64,000 nt of DNA from Arcanobacterium urinimassiliense. GTDB taxonomy: Bacteria > Actinomycetota > Actinomycetes > Actinomycetales > Actinomycetaceae. The stretch lies in the NCBI RefSeq assembly GCF_900119495.1, contig NZ_LT632435.1, positions 1,061,055 through 1,125,054 of the forward strand, read 5' to 3'. Position 1 is the stretch's first letter. Each line of letters starts with the position of its first letter. The position numbers and the translations under genes are program-made. The notes beneath the pieces were generated by a model. That model was not told where the DNA came from. It was given only the letters and a program-made list of their open reading frames with translations, and searched no databases. Positions 8,041 to 15,185 of this stretch are shown here, piece after piece.

Positions 8041-8523
8041 TCACTGGTTCTCTTTTAGTTTCAAAGTACTATTTCTCAGTTCCAAATCTAATAAGACTTT
8101 TTTCATATCTAATCCTCCGGCGTATCCTGTCAATTTACCATCGGATCCGATGACCCTGTGACAAGGTATAACAATTAAAATTGGATTTTTATTGTTTGCC
8201 ATTCCCACTGCACGGCTGGCCTTCGGATTTTTAATAGCTATTGCTATTTCTTTATATGTGCGTGTTTCTCCATAAGGGATATGCGTTAATTCTTCCCATA
8301 CTTGCTTTTGAAAGGCCGTTCCATCAAGCTCAAATTTGAAATCAAATGCTTTTCTTTTTCCACTCAGATATTCCATAACCTCTTCATAAACCAAGTCGGT
8401 AAATTCCGTCTTTTTTCCATAATCGCTTGTTTCATCAATCTTTTGTAGGAAGACTAACGAATCTCGTTTATATCCAATTTTTAATAATCCAAATGGAAAT
8501 TCATATACAGCAAAATCTATTAT
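8041..8523 (-). CDS. ogt: Methylated-DNA--[protein]-cysteine S-methyltransferase, start codon abnormal
   Basis: The catalytic half is complete: FQKQVWEELTHIPYGETRTY, the PKASRAVGMANNKNP helix, and the active-site motif IPCHRVIG with the acceptor Cys, then GYAGG. It would repair O6-alkylguanine by suicidal alkyl transfer. The frame continues upstream of the TTG at 8394 through a plausible N-domain (IIDFAVYEFPFGLLKIGYK) to a stop at 8533-8535, but no ATG, GTG or TTG begins it. An AGGGG ribosome-like motif is followed after six bases by ATA ATA GAT, so ATA (8521-8523) stands where ATG is expected. It is either translated from ATA, shortened (TTG at 8394, 117 aa) or inactive. It sits in the second island module. 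Confidence 0.7.
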   Translation of the reverse strand: MIDFAVYEFPFGLLKIGYKRDSLVFLQKIDETSDYGKKTEFTDLVYEEVMEYLSGKRKAFDFKFELDGTAFQKQVWEELTHIPYGETRTYKEIAIAIKNPKASRAVGMANNKNPILIVIPCHRVIGSDGKLTGYAGGLDMKKVLLDLELRNSTLKLKENQ

Positions 8524-8532
8524 TTTTAACCC

Positions 8533-9008
8533 CTATGCTGTTTTTGCCTTTTATTCAATTCTTGGCTATTTTACTTACACACTTGTAGCGAATAGTCTAC
8601 CTATGTATCGAGACTACCTTGATAATAATCATGCCTCAAGAAAAGAGTCTTAGTGCTTGTTGCACGATAGAAGATGGCAAAGGTAATCTTGTTGAGGATG
8701 GGTGTCTAAGTCCACTGCAAGCTGGGATTCGTCAGCTAATAAATTTACTTGTATTTTTTAAATGGTTTGAGTGTTTTTGTATCATTTTGTGTGGTGAATA
8801 GGATAATTGACGACACAACACCTAAAAAATCACTTCTGACAATATTTCTGTAGTCTCAATAAGCACAAAAAGCAGTTCTATAGTTACAACCCTCTATTTC
8901 ACAGTAGCCAGAACTGTTATCAAACGGTCTAAAAAAGGAATTCCGAGCATTTGCCCCAACCGAGGCAGTTCTTCGGGACCCCTTGACTTCAAGCCTTTTT
9001 ATACAGTT
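8533..9008. other. Gene-poor stretch between ogt and tail copy B
   Basis: I see no convincing gene. On the minus strand one 35-codon frame (8894-8998) reads KGLKSRGPEELPRLGQMLGI and continues to LDRLITVLATVK and stop. It includes TTGAAGTCAAGG (8981-8992), a near match to the TTGATGTCAA core. A + strand frame at 8619-8801 has no supporting feature. The segment looks like scar sequence. Confidence 0.45.
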
Positions 9009-9125
9009 TCAGTCCTTCACTCTTGACATCAAAACAACACTCTCAACTTGTTCATCATTGTCCAAACTTATATTCAAATCATCGTCTATAATTGGGCCCT
9101 TAGAAACTAAGGGAGATTTGATCAC
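9009..9125 (-). other. rlmD 3'-tail copy B (putative attachment site)
   Basis: A 38-codon frame from GTG at 9123-9125 ends DEQVESVVLMSRVKD and stop. The last part matches the C-terminus of RlmD/RumA methyltransferases and the tail at 15,153 (VETLVLMSSK). TTGATGTCAA occurs at 9023-9032 on the minus strand. Its codon use is AT-rich and unlike the resident gene, so it looks like an element-borne tail rather than a duplicate of the host gene. There is no methyltransferase body upstream. Confidence 0.65.
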
Positions 9126-9136
9126 TTACTTCTCAT

Positions 9137-9334
9137 TTATTTGTCTTGAATTGAATGCAAATTATATAAGCCGTAGCTAGCTAATATAATTAGTATTACA
9201 CCTAAAATTATTGATTTATAATCAATTACATTAAATAAACCTAATATTATTAAGAGGGCAGAGAAAAATAAAAGATAGTAATATGGAGCTTTTCTTCTAT
9301 TTATATCTAAATTTTTACTTTCTTTATTAAACAA
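9137..9334 (-). CDS. Small two-TM protein downstream of tet(M)
   Basis: 65 residues: a polar start MFNKESKNLDINRRKAPYY, then two closely spaced hydrophobic segments (YYLLFFSALLIILGLFNVI and IILGVILIILASYGLYNL). It follows tet(M) in the same direction, 54 bp after the tet(M) stop. From memory, Tn916 carries a cysteine-rich KTR ORF here instead, so this marks where the resistance segment departs from the Tn916 layout. Low-GC composition fits a Firmicutes origin. The ribosome site is weak (AGATGAAAT region). Function unknown. Confidence 0.6.
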   Translation of the reverse strand: MFNKESKNLDINRRKAPYYYLLFFSALLIILGLFNVIDYKSIILGVILIILASYGLYNLHSIQDK

Positions 9335-9388
9335 AATATTTCATCTTATTTAACAAGAAACCATATTTATATAACAACATAAAATACA

Positions 9389-11308
9389 CTAAGTTATTTT
9401 ATTGAACATATATCGTACTTTATCTATCCGACTATTTGGACGACGGGGCTGGCAAACAGGTTCACCGGTAGTAACATGGTACCCTTTTAACTCTGTTAAA
9501 CAAACACTACGTCCATTTGTAAAGAAAGTTAAATCACTACGATATTCTTGAATACACCGAGCAGGGATTTCTCCACTAAGAATGACCTCATTATTTTTCA
9601 ATTGAGTGTCTACGATGTTCGCACAATATTTAGGAGCATCGTTGTATGCTCGTGAAAGATATTCCTGTGGCGCATAAATTTTAAAACTAAGATATGGCTC
9701 TAACAATTCTGTTCCAGCTTTTTTTAAGACTTGTTCCAATACAATAGGAGCAAGCATCCGAAAATCTGCTGGGGTACTAACAGGGCTATAGTATAAGCCA
9801 TACTTAAAACAGATTTTACAATCCGTCACATTCCAACCATATAATCCTTGTTCGCAACCATAGCGTATCCCTTCCATAACTGCATTTTGAAATGATTGAT
9901 TTAAGTATCCAAGAGAAACCGAGCTCTCATACTGCATTCCACTTCCCAACGGAAGCGGTGATACAGATAAACCAATGGAAGCCCAGAAAGGATTTGGCGG
10001 CACTTCGATGTGAATGGTATATTCTGCATTTTTTAACGGTCTCTCCATATAAATGACTGTAGGCTCTTTTAGTTCTATCTCCACATGATACTTTTCTTGC
10101 AACAGTGCACTAATCACTTCCATTTGTACTTTCCCTAAGAAAGAAAGTATAATTTCATGTGTCGTAGAATCCACGTAATATCGTAGAAGCGGATCACTAT
10201 CTGAGATTTCCAAAAGGGCATCAAGCAACATTTCTCTCTGTTCAGGTTTACTCGGTTCAACAGTTGTTTGTAGTAGAGGGTGCGGATTTTCAATCTTTTT
10301 TCTCTGTGGCAATAGTTTTGTATCTCCAAGAACACTATTTAACTTCAAAAACTCATTTTGCAAAATAACAATTTCTCCAGAATAAGCTCTATCAATCTTA
10401 CATAATTCACCATTTATTGAAGTATACATTTCTGTAACTTTTATTTTTTCTTTTTCTGATACTCTAACCGAATCTCGTAAATGTAGTACTCCACTATAAA
10501 GGCGTATATATGCAAGACGTTGTCTTTTTTTTGTATATTCAATTTTGAAAACATTTCCGCAAAGTTCAGACGGACCTCGATGTGTTGATGAATAAAATTT
10601 ATTCGTAATCACTTCTATAAGGTTATCAATCCCTATATTGTTTTTTGCACTTCCGTGATAAACAGGGAACAGGGAACAATTATGAAATCTTATGCTTTCC
10701 TCTTGTTCGAGTTCCAATGCTTCTAATGATTTACCGGACATATATTTCTCTAAAAGGTCATCGTTTCCCTCTATTACCGTATCCCATTGTTCAGATTCGG
10801 TAAAGTTCGTCACACACATATTAGGATACAGTTCTACCTTCTGTTTGATTACAATTTCGGCAGAAAGTTTCTCTTTAATATCCTGATAAACCGTTGATAA
10901 ATCAATTCCATTTTGGTCAATCTTATTGATAAAAAAGATTGTGGGAATCCCCATTTTCCTAAGTGCATGAAATAATATACGAGTTTGTGCTTGTACGCCA
11001 TCTTTTGCAGAAATCAGTAGAATTGCCCCATCTAAAACTGATAATGAACGATATACTTCTGCTAAGAAATCCATATGTCCTGGCGTGTCTATGATGTTCA
11101 CCTTCGTATTTTCCCACTGAAAAGAGGTTATTCCTGTCTGAATTGTAATTCCTCTCTGACGTTCTAAAAGCGTATTATCCGTCCTCGTTGTACCTTTGTC
11201 CACGCTTCCTAATTCTGTAATCGCTCCACTGTTATATAATAAGCTTTCTGTTAAGGTAGTTTTTCCTGCATCAACATGAGCTAAAACTCCAATATTAATA
11301 ATTTTCAT
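9389..11308 (-). CDS. tet(M): Tetracycline resistance ribosomal protection protein Tet(M)
   Basis: 639 residues, the full length of Tet(M), an EF-G-like GTPase that dislodges tetracycline from the ribosome. The G-domain motifs are present: AHVDAGKTT (P-loop, residues 10-18), DTPGHMDF and NKID. The C-terminus [10 protein letters not shown] is intact. I recognise the sequence as Tet(M); several internal residues differ from the Tn916 allele as I remember it, consistent with the known mosaic alleles. The ATG at 11306-11308 is chosen because GGAGG precedes it at normal spacing; an in-frame start five codons earlier would overlap the leader stop. It is preceded by the leader peptide, attenuator hairpin and a sigma-70 promoter, so inducible expression is expected. 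Confidence 0.98.
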   Translation of the reverse strand: MKIINIGVLAHVDAGKTTLTESLLYNSGAITELGSVDKGTTRTDNTLLERQRGITIQTGITSFQWENTKVNIIDTPGHMDFLAEVYRSLSVLDGAILLISAKDGVQAQTRILFHALRKMGIPTIFFINKIDQNGIDLSTVYQDIKEKLSAEIVIKQKVELYPNMCVTNFTESEQWDTVIEGNDDLLEKYMSGKSLEALELEQEESIRFHNCSLFPVYHGSAKNNIGIDNLIEVITNKFYSSTHRGPSELCGNVFKIEYTKKRQRLAYIRLYSGVLHLRDSVRVSEKEKIKVTEMYTSINGELCKIDRAYSGEIVILQNEFLKLNSVLGDTKLLPQRKKIENPHPLLQTTVEPSKPEQREMLLDALLEISDSDPLLRYYVDSTTHEIILSFLGKVQMEVISALLQEKYHVEIELKEPTVIYMERPLKNAEYTIHIEVPPNPFWASIGLSVSPLPLGSGMQYESSVSLGYLNQSFQNAVMEGIRYGCEQGLYGWNVTDCKICFKYGLYYSPVSTPADFRMLAPIVLEQVLKKAGTELLEPYLSFKIYAPQEYLSRAYNDAPKYCANIVDTQLKNNEVILSGEIPARCIQEYRSDLTFFTNGRSVCLTELKGYHVTTGEPVCQPRRPNSRIDKVRYMFNKIT

Positions 11309-11323
11309 GTGATTTTCCTCCAT

Positions 11324-11410
11324 TCAAAAACCCAAAAGGGCATAAAAATCCCAGTGATAAATACTTTTATCACTGGGATTTTTATGCATAACCATAGGTA
11401 TACAAAGCAT
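11324..11410 (-). CDS. tet(M) leader peptide (28 aa, orf12-type)
   Basis: ATG at 11408-11410 and TGA at 11324-11326 encode 28 residues, MLCIPMVMHKNPSDKSIYHW then DFYALLGF. This is the leader peptide that precedes tet(M) in Tn916. Translation of the leader is thought to control read-through of the attenuator within and behind it when ribosomes stall in the presence of tetracycline. The stop codon is 15 bp from the tet(M) start. Confidence 0.9.
   Translation of the reverse strand: MLCIPMVMHKNPSDKSIYHWDFYALLGF
11340..11387 (-). terminator. tet(M) leader attenuator hairpin
   Basis: A perfect 21-bp inverted repeat (11340-11360 and 11367-11387) with loop ATACTT lies inside the leader ORF. In the minus-strand transcript it ends in CCCTTTTGGGTTTTT. 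It matches the transcriptional attenuation structure described for Tn916 tet(M). Confidence 0.85.
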
Positions 11411-11446
11411 ACAGATATTCTCTGGATACTTTAGAATCACATGATA

Positions 11447-11548
11447 AAGGTATTCTTAAACTGGGTACAAAAAACTAAGCCCTCCTAAAAAAGGACATCT
11501 AATTATTTGTTCCCGCTATCAAATTGACAGTTTATTTAAGAATACCTT
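11447..11548 (-). promoter_or_regulatory. Long-range inverted repeat in tet(M) 5' region
   Basis: AAGGTATTCTTAAA (11447-11460) and TTTAAGAATACCTT (11535-11548) are perfect 14-base complements 74 bp apart upstream of the leader ORF. A second regulatory RNA structure is possible. A seven-codon frame MRQGILK (11532-11555) begins inside the upstream arm with AAGGAG at ribosome-site spacing. Confidence 0.6.
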
Positions 11549-11578
11549 GCCGCATATTTATTAACTCCTTTTAAATAG

Positions 11579-11698
11579 TCACTTAAATAATAGCACGTAA
11601 GAGCATATTTGTAAAGGAATCTCCAATTTTTTATCAAAAAAAATAGGTATTTCCTTACTTCCATCTGTTTCAATTATCAGGATTTCTTTGTTGATCAT
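11579..11698 (-). CDS. 39-codon remnant ORF upstream of tet(M)
   Basis: ATG at 11696-11698 with AAGAGGA upstream, ending TGA at 11579-11581, encodes MINKEILIIETDGSKEIPIF followed by FDKKLEIPLQICSYVLLFK. The pattern DGSKEIPIFFDKKL resembles the N-terminal arm of some tyrosine integrases, but the match is from memory and weak. It overlaps the tet(M) promoter, so it may be chance or an integrase stub cut off at the segment edge. Confidence 0.3.
   Translation of the reverse strand: MINKEILIIETDGSKEIPIFFDKKLEIPLQICSYVLLFK
11587..11615 (-). promoter_or_regulatory. tet(M) promoter
   Basis: On the minus strand -35 TTTACA (11610-11615) and -10 TATTAT (11587-11592) are separated by exactly 17 bp. This is a near-consensus vegetative promoter reading toward the leader and tet(M). 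Confidence 0.8.
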
Positions 11699-11800
11699 TC
11701 CTCTTATATCTATTTCTGATAATTGGTTTTTTTAAGCTACAGCCCCTTAAAACAAATAGCCAAGAAGTCGAATTGAACATTATAAGTTATGAATTTCTAG
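11699..11800. other. Left junction of the tet(M) segment
   Basis: Between the remnant ORF and the next gene the sequence is AT-rich with no gene. The boundary between Tn916-like DNA and the mcrBC-linked DNA lies somewhere here, but I cannot place it to the base. Confidence 0.35.
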
Positions 11801-12295
11801 TTAAACCAAAACGGTCAGTAAATATGCCAAAATTAGGCTCACGAAAAAGAAGATTATAATTTTTGCAATCTGACTTTTCCCATTAAAACCAAAATTATCA
11901 TAACCCTTAGCACCAACCGTTTCTGGGTAAACTTTAGTCGGCAATTTTAACTTGGTAAGCATGAGATAATCAAAAAAGATAATATCAAAAAGCTTATATC
12001 CTTCAAATAGTATTAAAAATCTAACAAAGGCTTGCTGAAAAGTTAAACTAAATTTTACTGTATCAACAATTGCCCAGCCTAGAACGGCTGCAATGGCTAG
12101 CAATCCAAGTATCATGATAAGTCCGCCGATTATATTGACCCAAATCGGTTTATCTGGCAACTTACTCATCATAACTTTGATATCATCAGGTGCGCCGAAA
12201 TGCTTCGAGCCAAATTTCGGTATAATAAGTATAAAATTCACCATCATAATTGATGCTGTTAAGCAGATGATTGTTAACATACCAAGTGTTTTCAT
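11801..12295 (-). CDS. Four-TM membrane protein, unknown
   Basis: About 164 residues with hydrophobic segments near 3-25, 55-85, 90-110 and 142-163, and a polar loop with KVYPETVGAKGYDNFGFNGK. No signal for transport or enzymatic activity is visible. AGGAGGTG lies ten bases upstream of the ATG at 12293-12295 (and seven upstream of an in-frame TTG one codon earlier). It lies between mcrC and the tet(M) segment, in the same direction as both. Low-GC composition suggests a Firmicutes origin. An accessory role with McrBC is possible by position only. Confidence 0.7.
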   Translation of the reverse strand: MKTLGMLTIICLTASIMMVNFILIIPKFGSKHFGAPDDIKVMMSKLPDKPIWVNIIGGLIMILGLLAIAAVLGWAIVDTVKFSLTFQQAFVRFLILFEGYKLFDIIFFDYLMLTKLKLPTKVYPETVGAKGYDNFGFNGKSQIAKIIIFFFVSLILAYLLTVLV

Positions 12296-12378
12296 CAATT
12301 TAGTTCACCTCCTCTCTTGAAGTATAAACCATTTCTACGACTACAGTTCGAGAAAACAAGTCAAAAACCTGCTCATGT

Positions 12379-13689
12379 TTACACTACAGCATTTATAGCA
12401 GCCACAACGTCACCTATAGAAGCTTTTGATATTGGCACTCCCATAATTAATGTCTTGTTTTCACATTCGTTCAGGCTACTATGCACGGTTATCGCATAGT
12501 ATCTAAATTCCTTATATGGGTATGCGATAATGGCTTTCTTTTGTTGCACAGAGCTGAATGATGAATAGGCAAGTACTTGATGGAAGTCCTCCCTAAATGT
12601 ATCATGTAGCTCCTGGGAGTTGTTGTCCCAATTGTACATGTGAGACTTATACTTTGCGTCCACTACTACCTGGTCGCCTTCTTTTGTCATTACCAAGTCC
12701 GGTTCCAGATATTTCAAAGCCCATGCTGGCTTTTGTCCACTTATTCCAAAATGAGGATTATTGACAACGCGAAAACCACTTTTATGTGCCAGCTGAGCGA
12801 ACAAATATTGTATATATCTCTCAAAGAACCGGGAGTAATCGATTCTCCACGCACATCTTATATCTGACGAATCTGCCAAGATTAAATTCGCCACCGTCTT
12901 AAGCTCTTTAATAATTATCGGATCTGAAGAATGGATCTCGACGTGATCTACCGTAGGCAACAAGCTCCGATCGTACGTACGTTCAAGCCGCGAGATAATG
13001 CCCGCATAATGTCTTCGAAGAGACACGGGTGTTCTAGTTGATCTTAATTCTGTGATAGCGAGCGTTAAAACGTATTGCAGCTCAGCCCACTCAGAATGAT
13101 CCGTAGTAAGCTCATTGATTTTATTCGGATATTTGAGAGCATTATAAGGATTGACGGATTCTAAGGAATATCTAGTCCAATTAGTATTTCTCGGTCTGCT
13201 CTGCGTGATACTCCTGTTTGTAAACTTCTGCCAATGAAAACGATTCGCTTGTTCATACTTATCAATGAATTTAGCACACTCTATGTATTTCGGCGGCATC
13301 ACCGGCACATTGGCAGCTATGGGCATGGTGTTATTAAATTCCGGTGTGAAATCCTCTTCTCTCAAAAGAGGTAATATTTCGTCTATTTCTTCACCGTAAC
13401 GACCCACTACTTTCAAGTAGTCACGTACAAGTCCCGTGCCAGCAGAACGAATTGGGACAACCCCAGAATATTTCGATGAACTTAATTTTAATGAATAGTT
13501 AGAGTTATCATCGTATACTCCCTCAGCCTCTATTCCAAGATATGCAAAAGCCTTCTTATTTAATCTAATGAGCTTTTGAATATCCTGTACAGATTTTCGC
13601 TTATCACCAGACAGTAAACTTTTCATTTTATCCATAGAAAAATTTTTACTGCTCAGAACTTGAAGCTTCAAAGGGGTATAATCATTCAT
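12379..13689 (-). CDS. mcrC: McrC-like nuclease subunit of a McrBC system
   Basis: 436 residues. The C-terminal half has the PD-(D/E)xK nuclease core: EPDLVMT with Asp 331, then VVVDAKYKSH with Asp 344 and Lys 346, preceded by a helical region RFFERYIQYLFAQLAHKSGF. McrC is the nuclease partner of the McrB GTPase; together they cut DNA carrying modified cytosine at suitable sites. The gene overlaps mcrB by 8 bp in the same direction, the usual coupled arrangement. The N-terminal half differs from Escherichia coli McrC, and the length (436 against about 350) is nearer to the larger McrC relatives of Gram-positives. Lower GC than the core supports acquisition. Specificity for methylated cytosine is inferred, not shown. 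Confidence 0.87.
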   Translation of the reverse strand: MNDYTPLKLQVLSSKNFSMDKMKSLLSGDKRKSVQDIQKLIRLNKKAFAYLGIEAEGVYDDNSNYSLKLSSSKYSGVVPIRSAGTGLVRDYLKVVGRYGEEIDEILPLLREEDFTPEFNNTMPIAANVPVMPPKYIECAKFIDKYEQANRFHWQKFTNRSITQSRPRNTNWTRYSLESVNPYNALKYPNKINELTTDHSEWAELQYVLTLAITELRSTRTPVSLRRHYAGIISRLERTYDRSLLPTVDHVEIHSSDPIIIKELKTVANLILADSSDIRCAWRIDYSRFFERYIQYLFAQLAHKSGFRVVNNPHFGISGQKPAWALKYLEPDLVMTKEGDQVVVDAKYKSHMYNWDNNSQELHDTFREDFHQVLAYSSFSSVQQKKAIIAYPYKEFRYYAITVHSSLNECENKTLIMGVPISKASIGDVVAAINAVV

Positions 13690-15115
13690 ACAGATCGATC
13701 CCTAACTTATCATAAATATAGTCGCTGAACTCTGAAACCGCGTTCTTTAAATACCCTTCATTAAAGTATTCCTTCATCAGGGGAACTAGTTCATATCTCA
13801 AACGATGATTCCAAGCTTCTTTACTTTCAGCAGTAAAATATGCCTGACCCGGCTGCAGATTCAACTCCTCATTAGAAGCATATTTATTGAAAAGCTCCGA
13901 GAATTGTTTAAACTCATCGTCTAAGAAAACTTTTCCCGCCGGCGGTACTTCTACAGCATGTGGACGTAACGTGATCCATGAAAATCTACGTCTGAGTGCA
14001 AAATCTACTACAGCCAGGCTTCGGTCCGCGGTATTCATAGTAGCAATCACATAAAAATTATCGGGTAGCTTAACTATTTCGTATTCCCCAATTGTCACAG
14101 GGTTGGACCTCTCATCCGCATTCTTCTCGAACAGATAAAAAACAGGTCCAAGAACATTTGAAAGATTCGCTCTATTTATTTCATCAATTATAAGCAGTGT
14201 TGGCTTCTCGGGATTAGATTTAGCATAATTGATGGCATCAACCAGAATTCCATAGTGCTCCTCATAAAGTAAAGAGTTTCCCTTGGTTCTAGGTTTTATA
14301 CCATAAACAAAATCAGAATATGTTGTCTCAGCATGAAACTGCTCAAAGAAAGTTTCACCATCATCTCCGCTAAAATGCTGCTTAGAAATTCTGTTAGCTG
14401 TCCACGTTTTACCTGTGCCGGGAGCTCCTTGAAGAACAATAAACCGTTCTTCGAGAAGATGCTTGTATATAGCTTCCTCCGAATAATCATCCAGATCTTT
14501 TGGCTCAGGCAGATTATTCTTGATTTCTGTTCTTTCGTCCTTGTTACTTCCAATCTCTCTAAAAATTGCATAGGTAGCTAGCCACTGCCACACAATGTCA
14601 AGTGCTTCTTCTTCAGAAGTATTTTCTAAATTAACGATCTGGCAAGCAGAAATAACTTTAGAATATTTTTTAATTACCTCTCGTAGATCCTCAACTCCAT
14701 CCAGATGATTCCTGATGGCTGAAGGGGACTCAATATCTGAGAAATCAACTTTATAAAATTGTTTACCTGCATACTTACTATCTCTTAGATTGGAAAACAG
14801 TCTTCTTAACCACGGCAATGTGGCAACCGTATAGTCTTCATCAAATCCTGATAATCCAACCACCAGAGCAATCACGAAATGAGTGCATTCCGCATTAGGG
14901 AATATAACCAGACTAAAATCGCTGTAGGCACCCGTAGGCTCTGCATTAGCGCTCACCAGGCCAAAATAAGCACCCTTTCTGAAATCATCTTTCTTATCCG
15001 GGTGAAGATTCTTACGCCACACTGCGTTCTTAGCTTTCCGACCCTTCGATTCAAAGCAAAAGCCAAAGTCGTCACTTTTCTTTATAACCTCGTTAACGAA
15101 TTCGTCTAGTGTCAT
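13682..15115 (-). CDS. mcrB: McrB-like AAA+ GTPase of a McrBC system
   Basis: About 477 residues. The N-terminal 200 residues are a variable region presumed to bind DNA; it is not the E. coli McrB methyl-binding fold by any motif I can see. The AAA+ part carries Walker A GAPGTGKTWTA (about residues 232-239), Walker B LLIIDEINRAN (about 309-317), the McrB signature MNTADRS (about 362) and ALRRRF. The signature and the GAPGTGKT loop match the MoxR/McrB clade. The ATG at 15113-15115 is preferred to the in-frame TTG at 15119-15121 because AAGG lies nine bases upstream. It begins 37 bp after the methyltransferase stop, with no terminator between. It may therefore be read from the rlmD promoter. 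Confidence 0.88.
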   Translation of the reverse strand: MTLDEFVNEVIKKSDDFGFCFESKGRKAKNAVWRKNLHPDKKDDFRKGAYFGLVSANAEPTGAYSDFSLVIFPNAECTHFVIALVVGLSGFDEDYTVATLPWLRRLFSNLRDSKYAGKQFYKVDFSDIESPSAIRNHLDGVEDLREVIKKYSKVISACQIVNLENTSEEEALDIVWQWLATYAIFREIGSNKDERTEIKNNLPEPKDLDDYSEEAIYKHLLEERFIVLQGAPGTGKTWTANRISKQHFSGDDGETFFEQFHAETTYSDFVYGIKPRTKGNSLLYEEHYGILVDAINYAKSNPEKPTLLIIDEINRANLSNVLGPVFYLFEKNADERSNPVTIGEYEIVKLPDNFYVIATMNTADRSLAVVDFALRRRFSWITLRPHAVEVPPAGKVFLDDEFKQFSELFNKYASNEELNLQPGQAYFTAESKEAWNHRLRYELVPLMKEYFNEGYLKNAVSEFSDYIYDKLGIDLYE

Positions 15116-15152
15116 ATTCAACGACCTTCTATATTGTTTATTTAGTACTTAT

Positions 15153-15185
15153 TTATTTACTTGACATCAATACTAGCGTCTCCAC
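15153..15185 (-). other. rlmD 3'-tail copy A (in the intact gene)
   Basis: The last codons of the methyltransferase read CAC GTG GAG ACG CTA GTA TTG ATG TCA AGT AAA TAA. The core TTGATGTCAA lies at 15161-15170. Copies B and C share this core and the encoded VE(T/S)xxLMS. The gene body is complete, so integration left a working 3' end. Confidence 0.7.

Noticed and set aside
8619..8801. Rightward 60-codon frame in the ogt to tail-B gap
   Set aside because: No ribosome site, no hydrophobic or domain pattern and no neighbour in the same direction.
9009..9125. Tail copy B as an independent small gene
   Set aside because: It encodes 38 residues, half of them matching the RlmD end, and has only a weak ribosome site; an attachment relic explains it better.
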